This document shows, in pieces, positions 37,332-48,612 of a DNA stretch of 64,000 nt. A model generated the notes under the pieces. The model was not told where the DNA came from. It searched no databases and was given only the letters and a program-made list of their open reading frames with translations. Source of the DNA: Luidia sarsii. Taxonomy: Eukaryota; Echinodermata; Asteroidea; Paxillosida; Luidiidae. Numbering within the stretch: the stretch's first letter is position 1; each line of letters begins with the position of its first letter. The stretch is from NCBI GenBank assembly GCA_949987565.1, contig OX465117.1:3142214-3206213 (forward strand), given 5' to 3'. A program made the position numbers and the translations under genes.

Positions 37332-39257
37332 AGAAGAATGAAACCCAGAGAAAATAGTTGGCTTATCTCTTTGGTTGATAAAACCAACCTACAATTACCC
37401 ATGTGCAACTCACCTACGAGTTTCATAAAGAGGGAAAAATCATGGAATTCGGTGGTCGAATTCGCGTTCCCTGTACCCGCCATGTTTTCGAAATTCCCGG
37501 CAGGTCACTGCGGGGGGTATGACATAATGACGGGCTACCCCCGCATGGGCCAGGACGGACGTATCCCTACAAGTAACATGTGTGTACACAACACATGTAT
37601 ACTGCGTGCAGTTTGTATACACTCGCGAGCATGAACGATAGTGTACTGTCAGGCTTTTGGTTGTAACAATGCCAGCGGAAAAAAAGCTAGGGAAATCTGT
37701 CCATGCAGTTCCTAACAAGGCCAAGAGATCTGAGTTGTTTGGGAAGTGGGCTGCGGCCATAAAAGTAGAAACATTTCTCAATGTCGGCTACAAATATAGT
37801 CGAAATGACGTGATTTGTAGCGATCACTTCACGGAGGAGTTGGGATCGAGGTTGACTTGCGGGCCAAACTCACCGGCTCGAAGCCGAGAAATATACTGAA
37901 AAAACATGCCGTTCCTTCAGTATTTTCACATCGACCAGCGGTGGCATCACGTTCATCGACAGCTTCACGAATTGCCGCATTGGAATCCAGAAAGCTGAGT
38001 TAATTTTGATGTTTTTCCTGTATGATACGATCGACTTTTGATGTATGTTTTCGTTTCGGTCCTAGCGTGATTTTTCTCACATGCACGTTCTGCCTAGTCT
38101 TTCTCGCAGACCGCTTATCTGTAACTCATGGAGGGTAAACTCCATGGATATACATGTATTGTACCAATTACCATGGAGGAAGAAGGGGGGATATACGTAC
38201 CGTGCCGTATTTTTATTTGTGCTGCAACAAGAACATGGAGCTAGGCCTAATTTACACGTTATCGGAACGCGACTCCAGTCGCCCACACTGTTTATTCCCT
38301 GGTCGCTGACCGCAACTCCTGTCACCCAGCGCTATTGTGTGCATAGCATACGCTGGGAAGTGCATGACCCCTGACCCCCACTAAGCTCCACACAGCTTCG
38401 CTAACGTGTACAACTGAAATCTCTCCAAAACATCGACCATCTCTTGAATCATTTCTCGTATTTTCCTATTAAAATTACGCGAGCTGAAACAAAAGCCGGA
38501 CACAGTGGGCTCCCAGTCATAGTTGTCGGACCTTTATTAAACTCAGCCCCTGGTGTATAAGTTATTTTAGGCCTACTTGTTTAGCTGTTATAACAGGGCG
38601 CCATTCGGCGAAGATCAAGAAAACAGAGAACCAAAATTGCGCAGCGTTTATTTTGTTACAGATACCAACGTAATGTACACGTGTACAGTAGTACATTACA
38701 AGTAGGACAACGTGTACATTGTACACGTGTACAGTACAGTAGTAGTGTGTACATGTACTGTACATTACATGTAGTACACAACGTGTACATTGTACGTGCA
38801 CTGTACATGTACATGTACAGTCCGTGTATCGTATGCAATCAGGAAGCCGTGAAAGTGTTTGTAGATCAAGACTATACGCAATCCCCAAGAATAATTCAAA
38901 TAATGACCAAAGCGAAAAACAATACATCTGCAAAGGATTATAAGATTATTTTCTCACACATTGAGGTATAATTCTTTTTTTAAATGTTGATTAATATTTG
39001 TAGTTTAAATTAAAATGATTGAACAAGCCTAACTGACCAATCAGACAGGGTCGTCTCCGCCGTGATGTCATACCCCCGCAGTGACCTTCCGGGAATTTCG
39101 AAAGCATGGCGGGTTGAGGGAACGCGAATTCGACCACCGAATTCCATGATTTTTCCCTCTTTATGAAACTCGTAGGTGAGTTGCACATGGGTAATTGTAG
39201 GTTGGTTTTATCAACCAAAGAGATAAGCCAACTATTTTCTCTGGGTTTCATTCTTCT
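37332..39257. mobile_element. Kolobok-like DNA transposon, 1926 bp, TTAA duplication
   Basis: It interrupts the 2.1-kb repeat exactly at GAGGCCTTAA/GAGCTC. TTAA stands on both sides (37328-37331 and 39258-39261), and the uninterrupted site GAGGCCTTAAGAGCTC exists in the neighbouring units at 41361 and 43463. The ends are inverted repeats of about 200 bp starting AGAAGAATGAAACCCAGAGA. TTAA duplications fit piggyBac or Kolobok. The THAP-like frame inside (37669-38003) favours Kolobok, whose proteins often carry a THAP zinc finger. A GTACATGTAC-rich stretch lies at 38670-38820. No intact transposase is present. Confidence 0.8.
37669..38003 (+). pseudogene. THAP-domain-like fragment with frameshift
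   Basis: The frame from the ATG at 37669 reads MPAEKKLGKSVHAVPNKAKR, then SELFGKWAAAIK and NDVICSDHFTEE, stopping at 37899. VHAVP, the W in FGKWAAAIK and CSDHF match the core THAP pattern (F/V-H-x-F/V-P, W, CSxHF). The expected N-terminal C-x2-4-C pair is absent. The typical THAP tail (LKKHAVPSVF) continues in another frame to a stop at 38001-38003, so an indel, or an unrecognised intron, lies around 37870-37890. Its position inside the TTAA element suggests it is a relic of the transposon's own DNA-binding protein. Confidence 0.65.
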
Positions 39258-39261
39258 TTAA

Positions 39262-41361
39262 GAGCTCTATATAGATCCGTGCACACGGGACGACCCTGGA
39301 GGTTCCGGGAGATCTGAAAGCTTGGTCTGACACCGCATAACTTTTTGTCTGCCTTGCTTTCCTTGTTTTTGTAGTACTGATTTTAATAGGAAATGGTACA
39401 TGCAAACACGTAACTTTTTTATTCGCTAATATTTCAAAAAGAATCTTTGGGTCTCCAAATTTTCAAGTATAAAAGTTATGAATCTTCCATGTATTCGAAC
39501 TGGTGAGGAATAGTTTAGTTGGCACCGCATGATACCAGGCTTACGACGGAAAGAGTATGGTAATTCCGAAACGTTGATTCCCTCACTCCTTTTCAGAACG
39601 GCGCAGGCATGAAAAAAGAGCTACATCTCACAGGGTGTCACCGCAAACTATTCGATGCAATATAATTATCCGAACAATTTCGACAACGAAATCCAAAAGC
39701 CCGCCGTCAACGGCCATGTCCCTTATAATCCGGCTTTCCTATTAATGTATTATAGGTGCGTAGAAATGTTGCATTATTCGGTGGCCTCATTGAAAAAAAA
39801 CCGTTTGGCTAGAAACATACGATTGATGGTCATGGTGTTCATATATGCTGCATGGGTGATGCTCACTTTTTCAAACCTAGATGGCTCCGCCCAGCTGATT
39901 ATCATTAAGTTTGGACCCACAGCTTTTTTTTAATCAGGGGCCTTTTGATTAACCTACTGATACATTGTAAAATAGGTCAAGTTTAAGACAACCGTGTTCA
40001 AAGTTTCATTTCGCGTGTAATTTGGGACCTTAGGGGCTTGAAATGTGGCCCTATTTTTATCTGTAGAATTAGATGGATGTTTCCCAAAATCCATGCAGTA
40101 ATTCGGCTTGGACGGCTGCACACGAGTCGCCGCACTTTGCTCATACTCGTCTCGGCTGACATCTTACAGAGAAATTTAGTCTAAACCTTCACCATACACG
40201 TCGTTTGGAAATTATTCCGCTCCAACATAAGTAAAAACAAAATCAATGATTCGCATTTGCCAACCCCTGTATTGCTATCTTCAGGAACAATCCGTCACTA
40301 AAAATTGCTAATAATGTTACGAAATCAAAATCAACAAAATTGACTGTGCAACCGAAATCATACAATAACGCGGACTATTTTTTGGGGTATGTGCGTGACG
40401 AATGACACCCAAATAAGTTGGCGGAAGCATGACTGTTAGGTCGGAATGGCGCCCTCAATACGTATAAAATACAGATTACTTCATACGTCATGGATCAAAT
40501 ACGTTCCGCTTTGGATCAATTAATTATTGCCTAAACTACTTAAGTTTCAAGGGACAATTTCCACCGAAATTGCGAGACTCCGGTAAACGAAATATTCAAC
40601 GTGAATTCGCTGGATTTGTTTGGTCATTCTTGTTGATGTTTTTTACGGGGGGTGCATCAACGGGACATGGAGGTAGGTTTAGTGCGCTTCACTCTTTACC
40701 GGATCACAACGAAGTCCACAAGCCTGGCGCAAGCCTGCGACAGAGCCTCTTATAACCCGGTTTGACTATTAAACTGTTTAGACGTGAGGACATGTTACGC
40801 AATGCACGTGGCCTTGTGAGAAATAAACCCCAAACGCTAGTCTGATGGCAGCTTTACATTACCACTTTTTTTATTCGGTGGGATTCAGTGTGCTGCACTC
40901 TTTACTCGCTGACAACGAAATCCAAAAGCCCGCCGCCAACGGCCATGCCCCTTATTATCCGGCTTGCCTATTAATGTATCAGATGCGCAGAATGGTTGCG
41001 TAAATAGGGTGTCCTTGTGCAACAGCGCTTAGCTAGCAACATACAGGTTCGTGGTTCGATTCCGGGCTGGGAGGTTTTTCACTTATTTTTTGATCTTCGC
41101 AAGAACCCACAGTTATAAGTAATTTAAAAAACTCCCGTAAACACCAACGTCGCATTTGGCGCATCTCGATGGGTCGGTGTGATGCTGGGACTGCCCTCAT
41201 AACCCAGGTTCGCGTCTTCGTACAGGGACACACGCGTTTGGTCGACTCGGCGGCCAAGGTCTAGGGGCCGCCGTGTTTCCTCCCTCACATGGCGCATGGG
41301 TCTACGGCCTATATGGATGGGAGCAGGGAAGGAAGTGCGGTGGACCGGTACCGAGGCCTTA
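39262..41361. repeat. 2.1-kb tandem repeat, copy 1
   Basis: Runs from GAGCTCTATATAGATCC to CCGAGGCCTTAA and is followed head to tail by copy 2 at a 2101-bp offset. Small indels and scattered substitutions separate the two copies. An internal motif (AAATCCAAAAGCCCGCC...CCTATTAATGTAT) occurs twice per unit, near 39689 and 40920. A perfect pol III B-box-like GGTTCGATTCC lies at 41053-41063. Short open frames exist but match no family I recognise. Confidence 0.85.
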
Positions 41362-43464
41362 AGAGCTCTATATAGATCCATGCACACGGGACGACCCTGG
41401 AGGTTCCGGGAGATCTGAAAGCTTGGTCTGACACCGCATAACTTTTTGTCTGCCTTGCTTTCTATGTTTTTTGTAGTACTGATTTTAATAGCAAATGATA
41501 CATGCAAACACGTAAGTTTTTTATTCGCTAATATTTCAATAAGAATCCTTGGATCCCCAAATTTTCAAGTATAAAAGTTACGAATCTTCCATGTATTCGA
41601 ACTGGTGAGGAATAGTTTAGTTGGCACCGCAGGATACCAGGCTTACGACGGAAAGAGTATGGTAATTCCGAAACGTTGATTCCCTCACTCCTTTTCAGAA
41701 CGGCGCAGGCATGAAAAAGAAAATCATCTCACACGGTGTCACCGCAAGCTATTCGATGCAATATAATTATCCGAACAATTTCGACAACGAAATCCAAAAG
41801 CCCGCCGCCAATGGCTTGTCCCTTATAATCCGGCTTTCCTATTATTGTATTAGGTGCGTAGAAATGTTGCATTATTCGGTGGCCTCATTGAAAAACCCGT
41901 TTGGCTAGAAACATACTTGAGTCCACGATTGATGGTCATGGTGTTCATATGCTGCATGGGTGATGCTCACTATTTCAAACCAAGATGGCTCCGCCCAGCT
42001 GATTATCATAAAGTGTGGACCCACAGCTTTTTTTTAATCAGGGGCCTTTGGAGTCTGATTAACAGACTGATACATTGTAGAATGGGTCAAGTTTAAGACA
42101 ACCGTGTTCAAAGTTTCATTTCGCGTGTAATTTGGGACCTTAGGGGCTTGAAATGTGGCCCTATTTTTATCTGTAGAATTAGATGGATGCTTCCCAAAAT
42201 CCATGCAGTAATTCGGCTTGGACGGCTGCACACGAGTCGCCGCACTTTGCTCATACTCGTCTCGGCTGACATCTTACAGAGAAATCTAGCCAAACCTTCA
42301 CCATACACGTCGTTTTGGAATTATTCCGCTCCAACATAGGTAAAATCAAAATCAATGATTCGCATTTGCCAACCCCTGTATTGCTATCTTCAGGAACAAT
42401 CCGTCACTAAAAATTGCTATTAATGTTACGAAATCAAAATCAACAAAATTGACTGAGCAACCGAAATCATACAATAACGCGGACTATTTTTTGGGGTATG
42501 TGCGTGACGAATGACACCAAAATAAGTTGGTGGAAGCATGACCGTTAGGTCGGAATAGCGCCCTCAATACGTATAAAATACAGATTACTTCATACGTCAT
42601 GGATCAAATACGTTCCGCTTTGGATCAATTGCCTACACTACTAAAGTTTCAAGGGACAATTTCCACCGAAATTGCGAGACTCCAGTAAACGAATTATTCA
42701 ACGTGAATTCGCTGGATTTGTTTGGTCATTCTTGTTGATGTTTTTTTTCGAGGGGGGGGTGCATCAAGGGGACATGGAGGTAGGTTTAGTGCGCTTCACT
42801 CTTTATCGGATCACAACGAAGTCCACAAGCCTGGCGCAAGCCTGCGACAGAGCCTCTTATAACCCGGTTTGACTATTAAACTGTTTAGACGTGAGGACGT
42901 GTTACGCAATGCACGTGGCCTTGTGAGAAATAAATCCCAAACGCTAGTCTGGCAGCTTTACATTACCACTTTTTTATTCGGCGGGATTCAGTGTGCTGCA
43001 CTCTTTACTCGCTGACAACGAAATCCAAAAGCCCGCCGCCAACGGCCATGCCCCTTATTATCCGGCTTGCCTATTAATGTATCAGATGCGCAGAATGGTT
43101 GAGTAAATAGGGTGTCCTTGTGCAACAGCGCTTAGCTAGCAACATACAGGTTCGTGGTTCGATTCCGGGCTGCGATGTTTTTCACTTATTTTTTGATCTT
43201 CGCAAGAACCCACAGTTATAAGTAATTTAAAAAACTCCCGTAAACACCAACGTCGCCTTTGGGGCATCTCGATGGGTCGGTGTGATGCTGGGACTGCCCT
43301 CATAACCCAGGTTTGCGTCTTCGTATAGGGACACGTGCTTTTGGTCGACTCGGCGGCCAAGGTCTATGGGCCGCTGTGTTTCCTCCCTCACATGGCGCAT
43401 GGGTCTACGGCCTATATGGATGGGAGCAGGAAAGGAAGTGCGGTGGAGCGGTACCGAGGCCTTA
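41362..43464. repeat. 2.1-kb tandem repeat, copy 2, and start of copy 3
   Basis: Second full unit, closely similar to copy 1. The B-box-like GGTTCGATTCC recurs at 43156-43166. A third unit starts at 43465 but departs from the repeat after about 30 bp. It could be a satellite, or a tandem insertion of an unrecognised element. No reverse transcriptase or transposase motif was seen. Confidence 0.85.
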
Positions 43465-43495
43465 AGAGCTCTATATATAGATCCATTACTTTTTG

Positions 43496-45326
43496 TCTCC
43501 GGGGCATTATTTTTTGGAAAATATAATAAATTATTTTTGTTTGAAATGTGATTTTCCCTTCGTAGGAGTTAGCTCGGTTTTTTCACTGCAACTGTTTTGT
43601 CGGAACAGTAGGGCCAATATCAATCATTCTTTGTAACTCTAAGGAACTGTTGATTTTTTTTCTCTCTCTCTCGGTCTCATGTCTATAAGGAAAATATTGG
43701 GTATTTTTCGCTTACCCGATAATCCGAAATTGCCAGGCCTAGAAATAATGATAATGACAAAAAGTGACTAAAAAGTTCCTCCTGTATGAATTGCATGATT
43801 AATATATTGCATAAAATAGTTATAAATTATTGGAAATTGGGTGTGAATCATTGCAATTCCTGGAAGATATCACAGATTACGGCCCCACACTAAAACAAAA
43901 CATCACTGATGCAGAAAAAGCTGAGACCCTTATCACCAACTTCGCCATCGTGACGTCTGCAGGACATTGATATAATATCCTACTTTTTGTTGACACTAAA
44001 AACTTAAACTAAAAAGGGTGGTGTCTAGGCCTATAATTATAGTTAACAGGCGAATAATAGAATGGATAGTCAGCAAGGTTACAAAATAGAGACAGAAATC
44101 AATCGACTACCCTTGCAGCTCGATGACGCCCTGAAAGGTCGAACCTGAATGTTTGAGGTCAGTCTTTGTGAAATACCGCGACAGATTGGAGTTCCATGTA
44201 AGTTGTGTGCTGAGGTACTGTTCCATGTTTTTTTAATTAAGAGCGCCCTCTCGTGCAAAGAAGGTGTTACTCATTCCTAGAGTAATTTCGAATTGTTTGT
44301 GGACTAAAATACAAAACTCAAAAATGTAGCCGGCCCTGTATGACCTTTTTCATATCGGCAGAATCATTCGAAAGTGTAGACCTGCCAAGCATGAACAAAA
44401 CGACTAAACTATCTCATACGTTCGACGTACGCACGGGGGATCATAAGCTCAGCCGATTTTTGTTTACGCTTGGCAGTTGTATGCCTCCGTAGAAACAGAC
44501 TCTGGTTGAGGCATGGAAGAAGGATGATTGAGGCACCGGGTTTCAAAGTGGGGCTACTATTTCGGGGAAAACAACTTTAACATCAGAGAAAACGCACCAA
44601 TTAAGCTCTATTTACAGAGCGATAGGGCCTGAGCCAAAGCCGTGTTTTGGGCCCATCTGAAAACCTTCTGTATACCGCCTTTAAACACGCTGGTGCATGT
44701 GTTCTAGCTTTCGAGGAGAAGTATGTCTGGTACCCAGAAACAGAATGTTAGATTATATGGGTGATATTGTAAGCAACTATAGTCACCCGTCTGTGTGGGA
44801 CTGTTTGATTTTTACTTTAGAGGTTATGTTAAACAGAACTATTAGATTATAAGTAATAATGCCATATTCTATTTGCTAGATTCTAGCAAAGCATAGACAA
44901 AGAGCATAAAAATAACATTATGTGAATTCAGCAAGTTGATGTGTGTAAACAGGAAGATATTTGTACTTTGATTCCAATATTATTATGTTTATGATAAAAA
45001 GCTTCCCCTAAAGTAAAGTGGAACTGTCCATGAGTAGTCACGCTTCATTAAATACCGCGCAATTTGTATATTACTTGGCGCAAGTCAGCATGTGATGTTT
45101 TTCGTCTCAAGATGTCCCCTAACCCTATTCCCTAAACACGTAAGTGTTATTGTTAAATACAATAATTTGCATGGTTTAAATGACATTTACACTTGTTGCT
45201 TTTCATTGGGTATTCTAAGTGTTATCAAGTATTTTGCACCTGCGATGAGTCCAGTTCAACTTCAACGTTAATTCAGTTCACTTTAGAGTTTGTGATCTTT
45301 TCCTTGGTTTGTTGACTAGTTCTGAA
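43496..45326. other. Unannotated intergenic DNA
   Basis: No exon, RNA gene or clear element recognised. CpG-containing but not strikingly G+C-rich. It could hold distal CHEK1 promoter sequence. Confidence 0.4.
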
Positions 45327-45421
45327 ACCATGGAGGATTTAGTATAGTAATTACTAATTCCTCCATGTTGAAACTAAAACTAAAAGTAAAACTAAAACTA
45401 AGTTTAGACCTCCATGGTTAT
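45327..45421. repeat. Small nested inverted repeat
   Basis: GAAACCATGGAGG at the left and CCTCCATGGTTATA at the right are inverted. A second internal pair, CATGGAGGATTTAGTA and TTACTAATTCCTCCATG, is nested inside. No coding potential. Confidence 0.5.
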
Positions 45422-45505
45422 AATAATTAATATACAAATACAAATTACTTTTTAAATTATTTGAAGCCTTGAAGTTCAACAGATTCAATTTCAACCATGA
45501 ATGGC

Positions 45506-46178
45506 TACCCCCAGAACTGTGGGGTTCTACGTCGTCCGCTGCTCTCCCGACCGGAACCCCACAGATAACTAGGCTTTTTTCCCATAGGCTTCTGTGTAAC
45601 GTTCACAAGTGCTGTGGCATAGGGATCAGCAGGTTCAGCATAACTCATAAAATACTGCTTCATTTGGCCCAAGATTTCTAGCAAATGTGGTTTACATACC
45701 ACGCACCTGTGTGCAACTGTCCATTTGGCGAAAATGTGTCGATTTCCCAAAAAAAATGGGCGAAAACCTCCCGGTTCGGTTGCAACATTCAAACGGCAGC
45801 TCCGTAACTGGCAATCTGGTCCCTGTAGTATTGTATAGCGCCTTGCTGCGAAGACGTACAGGGGACCAGACTGCCAGTTGCGGCGCTGCCGTTTGGATCT
45901 TGCGACCAAACCGGGAGGTTTTCGCCCATTTTTGGGGGAAATCGACACATTTTCGCCACATGGACAGTTGCACACAGGTGCGTGGTATGTAAACCACATT
46001 TGCTAGAAATCTTGGGCCAAATGAAGCAGTATTTTATGAGTTATGCTGAACCTGCTGATCCCTATGCCACAGCACTTGTGAATGTTACACAGAAGCCTAT
46101 GGGAAAAAAGCATAGTTATCTGTGGGGTTCCGGTCGGGAGAGCAGTGGACGATGTAGAACCCCACATTTCTGGGGGTA
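45506..46178. mobile_element. Foldback element: 673-bp near-palindrome with 9-bp target duplication
   Basis: Two arms of about 320 bp are inverted copies of one another around a short non-complementary centre near 45842. The outer ends are TACCCCCAGAACTGTGGGG and, reverse complemented, TACCCCCAGAAATGTGGGG. The identical 9-mer ATGAATGGC flanks it at 45497-45505 and 46179-46187. Nine-base duplications with very long inverted repeats suggest a Mutator-like foldback element, though 8-bp hAT spacing is not excluded. Open frames on both strands are mirror images of the arms, not genes. Confidence 0.82.
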
Positions 46179-46213
46179 ATGAATGGCATGGTCATGTCAA
46201 TTTTGTCATGACA

Positions 46214-46319
46214 TAGTCCGAGTAACTTGGACCCAACATTAAACAAGTCACCCTTTTTTAATCAAATTTTGAAATGTTGAGGTTCGGGTGACTGTAGGGC
46301 CCAAGTCCAACCGAGTCCA
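46214..46319. mobile_element. Short element with TAGTCCGAGTAACTTGGACC end
   Basis: Begins TAGTCCGAGTAACTTGGACC and ends GGGCCCAAGTCCAACCGAGT CC, which are imperfect inverted repeats. Related sequence (GTCCGAGTAACTTGGACCC, GGGTCCAAGTTACTTGGAC) occurs at 14-100 and 47315-47475. Probably a small MITE family. Confidence 0.45.
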
Positions 46320-46399
46320 AACCCTGCTACTAGTGCTAGTGCTACTGTCTGAGTATTGGTGCGTACAAACTGCCAAAACTACCGGATCGAAACCACCAG

Positions 46400-47815
46400 A
46401 TTTACCGCCCAAAACACCCGTATCACTATCACCGTCCTCTGCCCATTTTTTGATTCAGTGAGAATCAAGGATTACTGGTCATTTGCTTTACTCACGTTTT
46501 GGAAAAAGGTAGAAAATTCCCTCAGTTGATCAAGAAGGTGTTTCTTCCGTGCGACGAGCCAAAACAAGGTTGCCATCTTCGATTTTAAAAATAGCATTCT
46601 GACACTGACAGTTCTGTGTGCACAGTGGGTCTGCAAGCATTGAACCCGCGAGTGTTTATTAATGAACGGCGCAAAGCATGCAACGATTCGATGTGTGTGG
46701 TGCATAGCAGAAAATTCAAATGTTTCTTGAAAATTTCAAGCCTACATGTTTTGGATTTTTTTTAAATTCAGGATTTAGAATGAAATCTTCTTTAGAGGTT
46801 TCAAATCAGATGAAAGGTTCACAAATCACCATGTTTATTATAAAAATTTATGTTACTTTTTTACGTGTAGTATTTATGTACTACAACCATGCGCGGTATA
46901 CAACGGAGACCTTCCGTCTTTGTTTTGTGTTCACCGTTCATTTACCCCAAAAACACCTGTAAAACCGTCCCAAGCACCCATCTTTGGATTAAGTGAGAAT
47001 CACCGATTTCAATACTGGTCATTTTTTTACTCACGTTTGGGGAATTAGGAGAAATTTTCCCTCAGGTTATCGAGAAGATTCTCTCCCATCCGACGAGCCA
47101 AAAGGCAGCTATTTTTAAATTGAAATAACGGCCGACGTACATCTGGGTACCAGGGGCACAGTCTATGGGGCTCTGTGATTGTGCATGCGCATACATGCGT
47201 TGAGCCCCGGCGACTGTTTCCTGAAAAGTGCAAAGCAATGTCCGGTAAAATCTGGGGGTTGGTCGGGGGTAGTCATGGAGTCAAACACATAGTTACTTAC
47301 TGGGTTTCCCAGCAGGATTCCTTGGACCCTATTATCGCCCGACCTCTAAATTTTTTTTTTTTTTTTAAAGGGCAATTGTAAGGGTCCAAGTTACTTGGAC
47401 TAACTTGGACCCTACTATCGCCCGACCCCGCAATTGTAAGGGTCCAAGTTAATTGGAATAGGGTCCAAGCACGACGGGTAATTCTGCGCTTGAATCGTGA
47501 CTTTGAAAGAAGAAAAACCCCTTCCAAAATCCCCAGATTTCCCCCCAAACACCCGTGAAACTGTCCCACGCGCCCATTTAGGATTCAGTGAGAATCACAG
47601 ATTCCAATCAATACTGGTCATTTTGCTTTACTTCCTTTGGGAAAAGGGAGAAATTTCCCCTCAGTTGATCACGAAGATTCTTTCCCGTCCGACGAGACAA
47701 AAGGCGGCCATCTTTGATTTCAAATTGAAACGGTATATACTGTACACGTATACACGTAAATCGATGTCATTTTGACATGTCTGCGACTCTGCGTGCACAG
47801 TGGGTCTGTTAGAGC
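46400..47815. repeat. Three diverged direct copies of a roughly 250-bp repeat
   Basis: Copies at about 46400-46655, 46930-47210 and 47530-47815 share AAACACC(C/T)GT, GATTCAGTGAGAATCA, ACTGGTCATTT and TC(C/T)GACGAG(C/A)C(A)AAA segments in the same order, spaced about 530-600 bp. Copy 3 ends in a 31-bp inverted repeat hairpin (47752-47782 with 47836-47866). No coding function recognised. Confidence 0.65.
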
Positions 47816-47866
47816 ATGTGCGTGCGCGCGCACGGACCTGTCAAAACGTCATCGATTTACGTGTAA

Positions 47867-48547
47867 CTGTATCATGCTCACACTCAGAGCAGAACAACGT
47901 CCAGACATCAGAAAACAGTCGTAGGGGATTAGGTCACTACTCCTCAGGCACTATCCTTCCTCCTGAGTGAGTGTACCACCAAGAGCCTTGTACAAGCTGC
48001 AAAATGGAACTTCTTCACCTACCCTGTACACATACACTGAGAGCACTTGGATTATCAGCGCAGAAGTGTCAGCCATCAAGTTGGTTAGCATTTATGCTGA
48101 GTACCCACAGTAACAATGATGTGAAGTGCTGGTGCCAACAGCTCAACTGGAAAGCAAGTCCATATAGGTCTGCAAACCCATTGACCTCATCCAGCTAGAG
48201 GCAGCTTTGCTTTACATCCATGTGTTGTTCCTCAAGCTGTCCAGGTTGTGTTGCTAAAGACATGTACACATGCCCAAGACAAGATATTCAAGCTGTAGGA
48301 CAACTACCCTACAAAGCAGGACAGCTGATGGCTTTTAGTGGCCCTTGACAAATGAGCCAACATTATGTGAAGCTCTGAAATGATTTACATGTAGGGGAAG
48401 CACAGTGAATGTAAACATTTCTGTGTACATTTCTTAACAAATTTGGTAGTAAAATGTTCATTTCTTTTTCTGAAGGTGCAGTAGTGGATGTAAATCCACA
48501 CGTCAGTAGCCAGTCCAGATATTCTGCTTTGCCGTCCTGCATTCACC
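47867..48547. other. CHEK1 5' flank and probable 5' UTR
   Basis: No exon other than the CHEK1 start is evident. Sequence immediately before the ATG (GCATTCACCATGG) is a favourable start context. A possible acceptor TTTTCTGAAG at about 48467-48476 could begin the first coding exon, implying an upstream untranslated exon. This is uncertain. Confidence 0.35.
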
Positions 48548-48612
48548 ATGGTGACTCCATTTGTAGAGGGCTGGGACTTTGTGCAGACCCTTGGAGAAGG
48601 GGCCTATGGGGA
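48548..48612 (+). CDS. CHEK1: CHEK1 exon 1: start and glycine-rich loop
   Basis: ATG at 48548 gives [22 protein letters not shown]. The match to the CHK1 start fixes the initiation codon. Donor GTAAGT, phase 2. Confidence 0.97.

Noticed and set aside
39655..39933. 92-codon frame in the 2.1-kb repeat
   Set aside because: The corresponding frame in the second copy is disrupted and no family resemblance was found.
41020..41080. tRNA gene in the 2.1-kb repeat
   Set aside because: A perfect B box but no convincing A box or cloverleaf.
45505..45999. 164-codon minus-strand frame and matching plus-strand frames
   Set aside because: Mirror-image readings of the foldback element arms.
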